From Glandiceps talaboti (taxonomy: Eukaryota > Hemichordata > Enteropneusta > Spengelidae), in the NCBI RefSeq assembly GCF_964340395.1, contig NC_135561.1:9088732-9152731 (forward strand): 64,000 bases of DNA. Reading direction: 5' to 3'. Position 1 is the stretch's first letter. Each line of letters begins with the position of its first letter. The notes beneath the pieces are model-generated. The model was not told where the DNA came from. It ran no database searches and saw only the letters and a program-made list of their open reading frames with translations. The translations under genes were made by a program, and so were the position numbers. Of this stretch, positions 1 to 21,270 are shown in pieces.

Positions 1-310
1 ATACAGTATTATCACACTCAATTCTGCAGCCCTGTAATAGTCTGAATGTACATGTACTGTATTCTGTATGAATGCTCTGTAACACCGCATGACTATATTC
101 TGCAGCCCTGTAATACAGTGTGAATGTACTCTATTCTACAGCCCTGTAACACCGCATGATTATATTCTGCAGCCCTGTAACACGTTGTGAATGTACTCTA
201 TATTGCAGCCTTGTAATACAGTGTGACTGTACACTATTCTGTAGCCTTTTAGCACGGTATGAGTGTATTATTTTCCGTAGCTCTGTAATATGGTTACACT
301 TTGACGATTC
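1..310. repeat. 36-bp minisatellite, about 8 copies
   Basis: The word CTGCAGCCCTGTAA or a close variant recurs at 24, about 64, 100, 136, 167, 203, 239 and 275, spaced mostly 36 bp (one 31-bp and one 40-bp interval). Between the copies alternate AATACAGTGTGAATGTACTCT-like and CACCGCATGA-like segments. The array sits in the sulfatase intron that opens the window; no coding exon is visible in 1-775. Confidence 0.8.
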
Positions 311-351
311 TTCGCTGCGGGCGCTCCACATTGCTGTCGTAATCAATGGCG

Positions 352-484
352 AAGCTGATTTTATTTTACTTGCATTTGGTTATGCTTCGCCTTAGGGGAC
401 CCAGAGGATGCAGAATTGGGAGGTAATAACTTTGTTGGGTCCCTAAGCATAAAGAAATGCAGCTAAAATAAAATCGTCCTCTCC
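352..484. mobile_element. Short inverted-repeat (MITE-like) hairpin
   Basis: The segment from 352 to 402 and its reverse complement at 435-484 match along about 50 bp apart from a 6-base gap and a few mismatches; both include TAAAATAAAAT and GGGTCCC. The loop is about 33 bp. It looks like a small non-autonomous palindromic element in a sulfatase intron. No target-site duplication was established. Confidence 0.6.
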
Positions 485-775
485 TTTCTTCCTGTGTGAG
501 CGAAAACAATGTGCAATGACGAATCTTACGTATTTGAGCGATGTGCTTGTAATTCTACAGTTCCTTAACGCAATATGACAGCACACTGCAGCACTTTTAC
601 ACACAATAAATACAGATTTACATACTAAATATATCTTTGACATTTAAAATGTTGAAAAATGAATGCCTGAAAGCATAGCAGCTAAATTAAGCAATGCCAT
701 GTGTACTTGGTACAGTATGTGTAGACATATACTGGTCAACATAGTGACGTCATCTCTTCTTTATATATACTACAG

Positions 776-9109
<8,334 letters not shown>

Positions 9110-12100
9110 TCAGGAATGCTAAGTAGTTCTTCTGGAATCACGTGAACATAGGGTACAGTCTGTACATGCTCTGCACACAGACCCTGAGTGATTTCATGAA
9201 CGCAATACTACAACTTGACAGCCTCATCTTGAATTGGGAGTTGGGGATTTTTGTATATATAGCACGCCACCACATTGCCAAAAGGTGTTATTTTCCCATA
9301 ACTTATTTATTGGTCAATCAGAAAGGCCCTCGTTATACCAACCATTCTAATTAGCGTGGTAGTACAAGCTTGTACACACAACAATTTGAAACCATCTTGA
9401 AAAAGAAACCCATGGGTAATACATTTGCATAATCATCAATAAAAATCAGCCTACATGTAATTAGCATGCAGGGGCGTACTATATACATGAAGATTACATC
9501 AACGTCTGAGGGGTTTGAATAAAATTAAATTAAGTTTTATTCAATATTTTGTTTTATTCAATTATAAAACAAAAAGCATTATAAACCATACATTTTACAC
9601 ATTTTGTGACAAACTTGTATATCAATGGATCACACAAAAACTATGAAAATCAAACTGTTTAATCATATTAATATAAATAAAAGACTATTTAATTTCAATG
9701 AAATTGTATAAAGAAATATCGAAGGTAGCACATTCGGGGTTGAAAGTTGAGTTTACTAAATTCGAAAGCAGCGTACATGGGGTTCTAGTTTGTAGTTTAC
9801 TAAATATGATTCTTAACTTTATATCTTGAGATGCCTGCCACTTACTCGGGTGTAACATATTGTGGTCAAAACTTGCAAAAGATCTCAACTGTCATTAAAT
9901 TCTGTTTGAGTACGTAAAAGGCGTCTAAAAGTCGGCTACTTCACCCCTTGTTCTAACATCGTCGTAAACCACCGCCTCTTTTACGGCACTGCTGTCCAAG
10001 ACGCACCGCCAAAGCTTTATTTCGCAGTGCAGTGTCGCATCGTCGCAAATCACTGTGACGACCGTTTTACGGTACCGTTCTTAACGAGCCTATTATTACT
10101 TATTTCGAAGTGTCGCGGAAGGAATAACAACTCTGGTTTGCGAGAATATTGTTCTACAGAATGGGAATGTTATACTTAATTAAATGAAATATGTAAGCAA
10201 CCGGAAGTATGATTTTGTGACATCATCTGTTTCCGCACCCACAATGTATTTTACAAAATATAGAATGCATTAAGTGCTCTATCTCTAACTAACTATGATT
10301 ACTTTATCCACAATGTGTAAAACAAAATAACATTTTATTTTTTTTAAGACTTACAAACAATCGGTGTTTTCGATGAAAGTGATCAGTTTTAATGTTAATA
10401 TTTTGTTATATTATGATTGTGTAAAAAAATAAATTAAGTGGTGCTTTTATTTGGGCCAATTTAAGTTAACATGTCCTTATCAATCAATCGATCAATAAAT
10501 GAATAAATCAATCAATCAATCACTTTGTCAGCCAGTCGATCAATCAATCAGTCAATCAATAATTATATCATTCAGTTGATTAATCGCTCGATCAATCAAT
10601 CACCTGATCAACCAATCAAGCTAGCAATCAATCTATTGGATTACATTGTTTGATTCTGAAATTGTAAACATCAAGACATTGTAATTGGATCTTTTACTGT
10701 GGTTTTTATACTATGGGTAATAAACTTATTTTTTTGTGGTGAATTATTCATGAATGAGTCGTTTGTGGTGGTTTTCTGACATCTATAACTCACGTAGTTA
10801 GATTCAGTTTGAAATATGTTATATTTCATAGTCGCTGTCATAAGGCATATGACGATAAAGTATTCTGAAAATTGTTTTTAAATTGCACACAACGGTAATA
10901 GCATTACAGAGCCCTTTCGATTAGAACACCCAGTCGTGCGCACTCTCTGCCGCCAGATGGCGTAGTAGCAGTAAAATAGATTTGTCGTCATGATCCAGGT
11001 TGTTGAGTCTCGTCACATCAGGATGTTACAGCGCCACCACTTCCGGACACGTTGCCTTGAAAGGTATCTCTGTGGCAGAAAGCTCAAAGCTATATCGATC
11101 GACATTCATTGATGCTGACTATCATAGTAAAACAAAATAAACATATCAAATTGTAGAAGTTTTTTTGTGTTTATTGCTAAAAGCATTCATACGTTTACAT
11201 GCTTATACGTTATCTATCAACAATGTCGCACTTGTGTGTTTTTTTTCAAAACTATTTCTCGAAGGTTTACGTTTATTCCTTAAGCTTTTTGTTGTATCAC
11301 CCGCACTACCATGCATGCAATTTCTTGAAGTTCAATATTACACGGAGTTTTAACAACCCAATTCGTAAATCCAGGACTAGACTGTAAGATACGTCGTGAC
11401 GTTTCGCCCTCACCGGCCTCCTCTCACATGTTTGAGGGCGCCCCGTCACGGCGTACCTTACAGACTAATCCAGGACAAGATGAAAACTTTCTTAATCAAA
11501 CCAAACATTGTATTTCACCTCGTACAAATTTATCCAGTAGGTTTTGAGAGATGGCGAAATAAATGTTTTTGCCCTTTCTTGAGTATTTCATTTTAGTTAT
11601 GAGTCCCTGTTGTGGATCATTTATCTTGGGCATACATACACCTAAGGTTAACGTTAAAGTACATGGGGTGTCGAATTCTTCAACTATTAAAGTACAGGGG
11701 GTGTCGCATTCGCAATATTAAAATTACAGTATTTGTGCACGGAATTCAGTCAAAAGCACTACTCCCAAAAAGAGGAAACTCTGATAAATGATATGCTCGC
11801 CGTATATTTTACTACGTAGGGTCATCATAGATTTCATAATACATCTATAATACGTATCCTCAATTGCAATGAATAATACGAAAACTCAGGTCCCTGGTTC
11901 TCAACTCACCCGAAGTTTCCGACGCGTAATTGGTACAGCGCCGCCAACGATTGGTTTTGCAGTATACATAATAGCTATTAATTTATTAGTGAAGCAAAAA
12001 TGTCGGGTACCTTGACAGGAAAAACAAATTATTTGTACATAGCTACTGGACACGTACACTTACTATTCGGACATATCATACATTGTAACTCTGAAAAAAC

Positions 12101-12479
12101 TTCTCTCTTTTGATATTTTTTGGACAATATTTCGACCATTTCACAGATTTTTCAGAAAATTTGGTTTGGAATGCAGAGAATATAATCTACATATATACTA
12201 GTTGTAGCTGTATGTGTGAAGAATACGATTTGTCAGAATTGAGTTCCAACTTACTCCGTCTGCAAACAGGACTATGTGTAGTCTTCCCTACAGACAGTAC
12301 AGCGTAAGTCAGGATCCGATACAATACAGAATCGAGTCCCAACTTACTCCGTCTGCAAACAGAGTATGTGAAGAGAGTTACAGCGAGTTTCCTCATCCGT
12401 CCATTGTCTCTGGATTGAATATAAACTCCATTCACATCACCCTCTCACACTTTTTAGCAAGCAATATATATTACAGCAT
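9110..12479. other. Sulfatase 3' flank and intergenic DNA
   Basis: Candidate polyadenylation signals AATAAA lie at 9438 and 9519, 330-410 bp after the sulfatase stop. A degenerate (ATCA)n tract spans about 10480-10635. A palindromic element lies at 11377-11467. A 27-bp sequence (including CCAACTTACTCCGTCTGCAA) is repeated directly at about 12247 and 12340. No convincing coding exon is seen on either strand. Confidence 0.6.
11377..11467. mobile_element. Palindromic element, GTGACGGGGCGCCCTCA family, copy B (intact)
   Basis: About 90 bp. Arms CTGTAAGATACGTCGTGACG and CCGTCACGGCGTACCTTACA are imperfect reverse complements, extending into GCCCTCA/TGAGGGC. The ends read AGACTGTAAG...CTTACAGACTA, so a TA-flanked terminus is plausible. 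This is the reference copy for the fragments at 1225, 49653 and perhaps 50582 and 54115. Confidence 0.65.
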
Positions 12480-12486
12480 ATGACGC

Positions 12487-12925
<439 letters not shown>

Positions 12926-15900
12926 ACACGTAGACTAGTAGCTGCAATAAGTGTACCTTTGTTTTTATTTACAATAATTTTTGTTCATTTGTTATACTTT
13001 ATTTTGCGTGACTCAACATTTTTCGTTTTATTTTTATTTTCTTACATGGTTTGTAAAAGAAAGGTTCTTGCGGAGGACCGAGAGCGACGGCGCGAAACCG
13101 CTACAATATTGCATCTACTAGACTAGCACATACAGAATGTTTCCGCTTCACCATTGATACCCGCATGTTTATCGGTGTAACCCAAGAATATTGCGTAAAT
13201 TCTCAGAAAGTACATCCGGCCGCGGCAAGCTCAAGGAAAATAACAAAAACACCGAAACGGGGTGAATTGCGTCTCAGATTTTTAAGTGAAAATCCCCGAA
13301 CAGGGTTATCATAGATTGCTACCATTGGCAACATAGGAAATTAAAGATCGGATCAGAGACGTCGTTTATAATCAGAGTTGTTTTCGAGCATAAGCCGAGG
13401 GTATGTTTTGAAGTAAGAATCATATGATATAGATTAAATGTTTTTGTTCGTAAAGGCTTTCAAATGACTTTATACAAAAATTTGCGTCAAAATGGGTATA
13501 GAAAGACGGCAACATTCCTGGCACCTCACGAACTACATGAAGATATGAGTCATACTTCTAAATCTATCCTCAGTTCCCAAGCGACTATATGTGTGTTATC
13601 ATAGACCCGACCCTCCACCAAGGTGGAGGTCTATGGTGTAATACATACTGAAGCTACTGCGCAGATATGATAAAAAATACTTTAATAGAACTGACAAGAA
13701 ACTAAATAAATGTTTGAAACAGTCGTACACGACGCAGCATAGATCGCCCGGGAGCCTGAGAATCATGAATGCATGCCCATACGTATCAAGACGGTCTAGA
13801 ATCGGAAACAAGGGAAGCAATGGCTCATGCTCATGGCATCTAAACATGCTAAAGACATCGAATCTCATGAATATTCAGATTAGTCCTCGATGCACCGTGA
13901 TCCGATCGATCTCTTACGTCATAATACGTACGTCATAGTGACGTTCAGTGTGTTGACGATATTTCTTACGCAGTCTATTGTTGTGTATGCAAATGATTGG
14001 ATTCTGTTCCCTCTTCATGCCAGTGGTCAAAGTTCAATGATCTTCATGTAGATCAAAATAGATCGTAGGTATATATTTGTCTATTTTGAACCAAGGTGTT
14101 AATACTCTCATGGGTATGTTTAAGGTGCAGACGTCTACAACTGTTTGCGGGGAAATGCTGGCACACTGTATATGGGACACGTGATCTTGTATGTATGGGT
14201 GGATACGTAAAATACGAAATACCAATTATATGCTGCCAGTATATAGAGAAACATTATTCGTGTCCGTTGCGGGTGAATGTGAATCCCGATATCCAAGCAA
14301 CACTACGTTTTCCTGTGGGGGAGGGGGGGGGGACTGAAATTGTTGTAATAGTGAAAGTGTAGTCTTTTGTTTAAAGAAATTAAATTGTTGTTGTTGTTGT
14401 TGTTGTTGTTGTTAGATATTTGAACTTTAATAATAAAACACCACATGGTGAACCAAGGTAGGAGATAGAATGCTATTGTTCATAAATATAATTTCTAATT
14501 TTTTTGTTGTTTTTTTTAAATTTTTTTATTTTATTTACGTACAAAACAAAGAAGTACACAGCACACAATGAAAAACAGAACAAAATGAATATATAGAAAG
14601 GCTAGAGAAAATTTGATTTGCATCCAAAGAGTTTGAATTCTAACATTTAGTAAAATCATCATTGTTTTCTTCTCGGTGTCCGCTTCCTCTTCCGCTTTGC
14701 TGAAAATCATTAAAGACAAAAGATCATTCGTTGACATTACAGTGGCTGCAAATTATACATAATCAGATCCCGGAAATACAAATAAATTTGTATTCAAAAG
14801 AGGCGATTTAGTCGACCTTGGTACATTTTTTTAATCTATTTCATTTTACCGGTCACAATCACGTAATAAAACGGAAGTCGTTGAAAGTCGTTCTCTCTCT
14901 TGACTGAAGGACAAAAGAATCTTCAGAAACACTATCCGTAGTCATTTTGCGTGACGAGTTGTTCTCTCTCTCTGAAACCGTGACTGCAACGAGGAATATA
15001 TCCGTATATCATGCAACATAGATAGATAATGCTGTTATATACTAGTACTTTGGCACATCTCAAACAAATGTTGGTTGTTTGAAAATACACGACATGTGTG
15101 GCAAATGGCAAAGGGTAAATCCGATTTTAGAACCCGCATACCATGTACAACTGTGATGGTAGTAGATGTGTATGTTTTTGTGTGTATCTGGGAGGGGCAA
15201 CTCTAAAATCCATCGTTTTGTCTACACCCATGCTATAAATACTTGTGCCAAAAGTTGCAATTTAATACAACAACTCGTGAGCGTACTGAAAAGCTGGTTT
15301 CCAATTTTAAAAAAAAAAAGAAGCTTTAAATTGTATGACCAGCTCGGACACCAGGTACTACAGGATGACGTAACTGCATTTGCTGGAAACAGGAAGACAC
15401 CTCGTGTCGCGCTACATCGGCTTCCATCAAAGCGGGCGCTGATAGGCGAGGATTGTACCATACGTCGTGTTTTAGATACTACTTTTTGCTGCTTACGCTA
15501 CTTCTACACGTATCTTCGTAGTGTTGCCATGGACACATGTTTAAGTTTAATAGTAATACAGTATTCTCAGCACGCGAATCAAACTCCGTACAGGGGCTCC
15601 GTACCAATGAACCGTTTACCCTGTCGTGTTACAAAAGACAGCAGATCGTTTAGAGGAACGAGCAGAATTTTAGGGGGTGTTTGGAACTAGCCTTCGCGCT
15701 CTCAAAAATATAAGACCCCCCCCCACCCCCACCCCACCCGGCTAAACAGATTTTTATATTGTTACCCACCCCAATTCTCGCATTCTGGAGATGTACACTC
15801 CATATAAAATGACAGTGACAATTGACTTCAGTATCCATATGATCTCAGCGCTATATTTGAACAGAAATAAAGTCCATATAAATTGTTACATTTGAAAAAT

Positions 15901-16344
15901 ATAATGTAATAAAGCAGTGACTATGCTATCTAATGGATATCGAGGTTTAAATTGGTTAATACAGGTCAAAGTCACATTGTTATGCTCAATATTCGGTCTA
16001 CAAGGTGCTTCTATACATTTGGACAATACAATTTACTATATATTTCACTATTTGACACATACACATAACTACATTAATTAATAGATGTGGTCTTTGCAAG
16101 GAGATGTCTCACATTGGGCTATAACCTATACTTAGGTTTTATCCCTTCAATCTTGATTCTGAGCAGAAACAGCATCACAGTGATAGCTAGTGGGGATGTG
16201 TAGGGGGACATTTAGAGGCATGAAATTTCAAACCATAGTCCCATTATTGAAAGCCGTGGAGTACTTGAATGTTGAGAACGTACAAGGTAAACGGATACTC
16301 TTGGGGTTTTATTTTGTTCAAAGAGACAGTCTTACTCTCCACAC

Positions 16345-16345
<1 letters not shown>
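12926..16345. other. Intergenic DNA, no gene seen
   Basis: Contains a small hairpin at 13599-13638 (CTCCACC/GGTGGAG core), a (TTG)n run at 14384-14415, T-rich stretches at 14500-14530, and a C-rich tract at 15715-15740. A 174-codon open frame at 15166-15690 has no recognisable domain and no splice or promoter context, so it is not called. Confidence 0.55.
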
Positions 16346-16348
<3 letters not shown>

Positions 16349-16411
<63 letters not shown>

Positions 16412-16513
16412 GTGAGTGAGTGCGTGAGTGAGTGAGTGAGTGCGTGGGTGGGTGGGTGAGTGAGTGAGTGAGTGAGTGAGTGAGTGAGTGAGTGAGTGAG
16501 TGAGTGAGTGAGA
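16349..16513. repeat. (GA)n/(GAGT)n compound microsatellite
   Basis: GA repeats to about 16408 pass into GAGT/GCGT/GGGT tetramers to 16513. The next 0.8 kb (16514-17318) has a C-rich patch at 16790-16812 and nothing else recognisable. Confidence 0.95.
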
Positions 16514-17318
16514 GAAGGGGACAGACACAGAGAGATTGAGGTATAGCATACACAAACATTCTCATGGCAGTCACGTGCACAAACCTCATTATCAAATATA
16601 GTCATATTGATTCTCCACAAGAAATGTTAGCCTTACTGTACTTTGAAAACGATTGTTCCTTCAGTGAGGTTTAATTCGGTTGAAATCATGAGCGAAATAT
16701 TTCATGCCCCGGCCTCTCAAATTATTAGAATTTTCATGCCTCCTTCGCACCCCAATTTTGTTCGTGCCCCCACCTCATATTGTCCTCAGCGCCCCCCCCC
16801 CCTCCCACCCCGCCATAAATTATGCTTGTTTCCTAGAGGGAAGATTAGTTTACACCTGTCTGTGGTTCACCATATAGACACCTGTTACGGCGATATACCT
16901 CAAACGGAATATACCTCTCTAGAGTCATGGAATCTGCGTTACAATTACAAGTACTGTAGTCTATACCCTTTAGCTGTCAAAATGTTGACTCAGTGTTTGA
17001 CATGTAAATAATTAGCAGTCCTCTACCGGAGCTGATATTAAAGTTTGTGTAGCGGGGTATCTCTCCTCCACTGTCTATGGTATAACCAACTCCTTGCCCG
17101 AGTTACTGCTGAAGTCTTACTAGTATCAGTATTCGATAGTGTAAATGACAAAGGGAGATTTAGATTTAGAAGGTGTGAATTGGGTTGACCTTTGTAAAGT
17201 AAAACCAGTCCAGCAAAGTCAGAAACCATATGCCTGAATATGGAAGTATAAGAGAAGCCGCCATGGTCTCAAGAATGAAATGCAAGAGTACGGCCCGGAC
17301 AAAAATTTGAAAAAATTT

Positions 17319-18036
17319 TTTTTTACACAGGTCTTCATATGAGCTACACTATAAGACACGTCTCGTTGTTCAGCTTTAACAGGGCTTGTGAATGTTGTAT
17401 GGCTTATTTGTTTCGGCTGTGAACACTGCATGCTGTGTGTATCCCAATCCGAATGTGTACACTTTTATCTCAGTATCACATATCATCACCTAGCCTGACA
17501 AGAGGTGAGACAGTGTGTACTTTATCTTAATCTAGTCTAGCAAGGGTGAGATATATACAATAGACACCGGTGGAAAGATAAACAACAAGGCGGAGCCGCG
17601 TTGTTTATCTTTCCACCGGTGTCTATTGTACTTATGCCCGACAAGTTCACAGGATGGCTGGATTAGCTCATCTCACCCTTGCTAGACTAGAATAAGATAA
17701 AGTATACACTGTCTCATCTCTTGTCAGGCAAGGTGATGATATGTGATACTGAGATAAAAGTGTACACATTCGGATTGGGACACACACAACATGCAGTGTT
17801 CACGGCGAAACAAATAAGCCAAACAACATTCACAAGCCCTGATATGGCTGAACAACGAGACGTGTCTTATATTATAGTGTATGTAGCTCATATGAAGATC
17901 TGTGTAAAATTAGTTTTAGATGTTTACCGTTTCTTTTGAATGGTAACGGGCATAAGTACGATAGACACCGGTGGAAAGATAAACAACGCGGCTCCGCCTT
18001 GTTGTTTATCTTTCCATCGGTGTCTATTGTATACTA
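17319..18036. mobile_element. Composite foldback element with nested hairpins
   Basis: A left arm (about 17323-17553) and a right arm (about 17667-17915) are reverse complements over roughly 230 bp at about 90% by eye. A perfect-looking small palindrome sits between them (about 17555-17632, stem ACACCGGTGGAAAGATAAAC) and another copy, inverted, follows the right arm (about 17958-18034). Sequences just inside the small palindromes (TACTTATGCCCG at about 17629 and CGGGCATAAGTA at about 17949) also pair, so 17595-17993 is itself bounded by inverted termini. No protein is encoded. Non-autonomous foldback DNA transposon, family unknown. Confidence 0.75.
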
Positions 18037-18583
18037 ATATACGGCGTCATTATGATGTAGCCGGCCATACCATGAGTAGTCTTGCTGCTAGACGTTCGGG
18101 CTTTCTTTCGATGCTATAACTATAAGCGAACGAAGTTCGCATGTGAGGGCTTGCCCGAACACGGATGTTCCATCCTCGATAGCGTTGTTCGGCTGTGTGT
18201 CGTATTTTATCGGAAGAACATCCGAGGGCTAGCTGATAGACTATACCATGAGGTACCTTTGGCTCCAACACGTCCCGCCAGAGCAGAGACCACGTCAAAT
18301 CCGAATATTTAAAACCCCAGACGTTGTTTATAGGCTTACAATTTGATAAATCACCGAAACGACAGACGTCGACAAGCTAAGTGTTACAACAAAAAAGTAT
18401 CATAAGTGAGGAAACATCATAACGAGACAATGGGAAGGGAAGTAAAACATGTGTGTTACTTCAGTTGCTTCTAATATGATGAAACTTTGACTGCTAGATC
18501 TTTGCTTTTATTCAAACCTATAAAAAAATATGCATTTCATACATTTTTATAGTTTCACTATAGAAAAAATTCATAACCCCCCC

Positions 18584-18616
<33 letters not shown>

Positions 18617-20983
18617 CTCTTTTGGCAATGGGGGCTTTGGCAAAGAAAAACAGGTGTTTCTCACAGTCCCAGATGAGAGTCTGGTGTCCTTCATTTATAC
18701 GAGTCAAGTTCACGATGTTGAAATTGACACGGCCTTGCTAATTGTCCAGCACACTTTCAATGAACGGATGTTGACGGAAATTAAATTGGCTACGGTCGGT
18801 AAAGGACGAAATGGCTATCAAATTTCGATTAAGACCTTCCGGTCATCAATTTCCCCAAGCGATTACAAACCAATCAAGGGATGCGTGTTTGTTTCGTCCT
18901 TCAGTTTTCCGTACATCAATATTTCAACGCTGCCTGCACTTAACTAAATTGTAAAATTCTGTTCAATCATGGAAATATCACTACAATGTTGTCATAGTTA
19001 CCCCTTGACGGAGGACAAAATGTAAATAGGAAAATCGGGGTTTTTTTATTCTTTATACTGTCTGAGGAATATATGGGCGCTATACCTACGTGACCTGGTT
19101 TGAATAAGACTGTTTGGAAGTTTGGAAGAAAGGTTTTATATTGTCTTTTTAAGCTGATGTGAGTTTCCGCATCCACTGTCTCATGAAAGTCTTCACAATT
19201 TTCACGATTTTATTATTTTTTCTCGAATACGTAAAAAAAAGTTAAAAGATAATGCCAAAGATAACGCGGTGATGAACCTGCGCGATCACAGAAAACAAAT
19301 GTAATTTTACCCCTTTCATATATAGTTGGCTAAATACGTCAACATTAACGATATTATCAACATTTTATTGTATTCTGATAGAAATACTCTGATACATATC
19401 TTGGGAACCAAGTGCCTGTGGAACGGCCTGCTGAGCTGAGTGTTGCTCCGTAATTCTGACTGGAGACGACGTGTTTTTACGGCAAGAGATATGCAATACA
19501 ATACAGTGGTGACATGCATGATATTACATTTTATTGAAATAAAATCTGAAATCTATAAACAGCAATACTGTAACTCCCAAGTAAATGGTCGACATGGTTT
19601 ATGGATAGTTTGTCACCTTACATTGTTTGCGTTGACAGGTATCCATAAAAAAATATGTGTTCGTGACGTCACGACACAATAGTAGTACTGTCCTACGTCA
19701 CACATCACTGCAGAGAATGCCCTTAGAGAATGTACGTCTTTGAGGCGATTGAACTCCTTAAAGGTAGATCACGACTCAGTGTTACTATTTTTATTTCAGT
19801 CGTGCCTCTAATAACTGAAACATTTTCCTAACGACATTTGATATCGTATGGGTAATAACAGCACGTGTACGGGCGCGGGCACTCATCCAGGCGTAAACAC
19901 AGGGGGCGTGTAATATTTCATAGATTGTTGTTTTCCTGGCCTACAGACTAAATATAACAACCTTTTGATTATATATTCCTACATGTAAGGGGAAGAGACT
20001 TAATATTTCTTCGTAGTATAGAGATGGATACAATTGTAGCAGCAAGATTCATACGATATTTTCCTAAGAAAACGGCATTCTGAGCAATATGAGAAAACAA
20101 CAATCTATGAAATATTACCCCCCCCCCCCTGTGGGCGTAAACCCCGGTTGTTCACTCGGGTGAAATCAGCAGCGAAAGAATAAGAAAACGTATTGAATTG
20201 CCTGATTGTGGCGTTGCTACGTCAAATGATTGAGATGGGAAGGACCTTCATGGTCAAATGTACACTGTTCTACAAGTGCATTCTACGTAAGATCATTTTG
20301 TAATACCGTGACTGATGCATCGATCGTTCAGTTCGTTTCAAGAGTCTGCAGAATACAGAATATCAAATTACAATAGGTTGTAAAATGTTATAAGTAACCT
20401 TTTATTCGGGCAAATACCGGTGACGGAATTTTTCAAATATTCTTAAATACCTAATACCGCTATTATGTTATGTTATATTATGACTAAGTCTATCCTCGAA
20501 TAGAATATTAGCTCACACGTGTCAGTTGATACAGTCCACTAGATGATACATATGCACTGTTATTTCCTCCCATCTTGACATGATTTCAGGCTCGTCTGAC
20601 AACTTATTGTAAGAGCCCAAGACGTGAGTAGAGAGCTACAAATGCTAATGACGCCATTGCAATGATGGATTGAGTTTTTGGAAAGGTTTACCTCTTTATT
20701 GAAAATATAGAAAACAGCTTGAAAATCAGCGACCAGAAATAATCTATTAATAGCTGACATTTTATACTAAAGCCTCTCACTTCTCGCGGCGCCTTACAAA
20801 GCTATAGCTAAGGCACGATAGTCACCAGTCTGGCAGCGAGACTAACTTGTACCCTAAACCCCAGACACTTTGTTCCCGTCACTTACAGTTATAAGCGAGG
20901 AAAAAGAACCGGAAAAAAAGAGATAATGACACGACCTATAAGTATATGTTACAGCAACCACTCTAAATATGGATGAAACACAG

Positions 20984-21090
20984 GCACTGGGTTCCCGAGA
21001 TATGTATCAGAATACAGTAAAATGTCGATAATATCGTTGACGTATTTAGCCAACTATCTGATACATATCTCGGGAACCAAGTGGGATGAA
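20984..21090. mobile_element. Palindromic repeat, second copy at 19323-19413
   Basis: Arms GGTTCCCGAGATATGTATCA (20990-21009) and its reverse complement (21059-21078) flank about 48 bp. The sequence TTGACGTATTTAGCC with the CCCGAGATATGTATC arm recurs in opposite orientation at 19323-19413, so this is a dispersed element. Confidence 0.6.
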
Positions 21091-21240
21091 AGCCCTTCTC
21101 ATCCAGAAAACATTATTTTAATCACAGACAACTAAGAAGAGTTGTCTGTGTTTTAATCTGTGGTAATCGTTTTCGATACGTTTGGATTAGCATTATGCTC
21201 CAGACTTGCCTGTGTCCAGAATTACAAGATGTGTATAGGC

Positions 21241-21270
21241 ACAGATAAATAACACGTGTTATTTATCTGT
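21241..21270. repeat. Perfect 30-bp palindrome
   Basis: ACAGATAAATAACAC is followed directly by its exact reverse complement, and part of the arm repeats at 21280-21292. A second hairpin with CACAGACAAC/GTTGTCTGTG arms lies 90 bp upstream (21123-21150). Confidence 0.7.

Noticed and set aside
1-310. CRISPR-like spaced repeat
   Set aside because: The units are contiguous degenerate 36-bp minisatellite copies without unique spacers, in an animal intron.
15166-15690. 174-codon open frame on the plus strand
   Set aside because: No recognisable domain, mixed composition, no fitting splice or promoter context; probably chance.
18654-18947. 97-codon plus-strand frame
   Set aside because: No recognisable family and no supporting splice signals.
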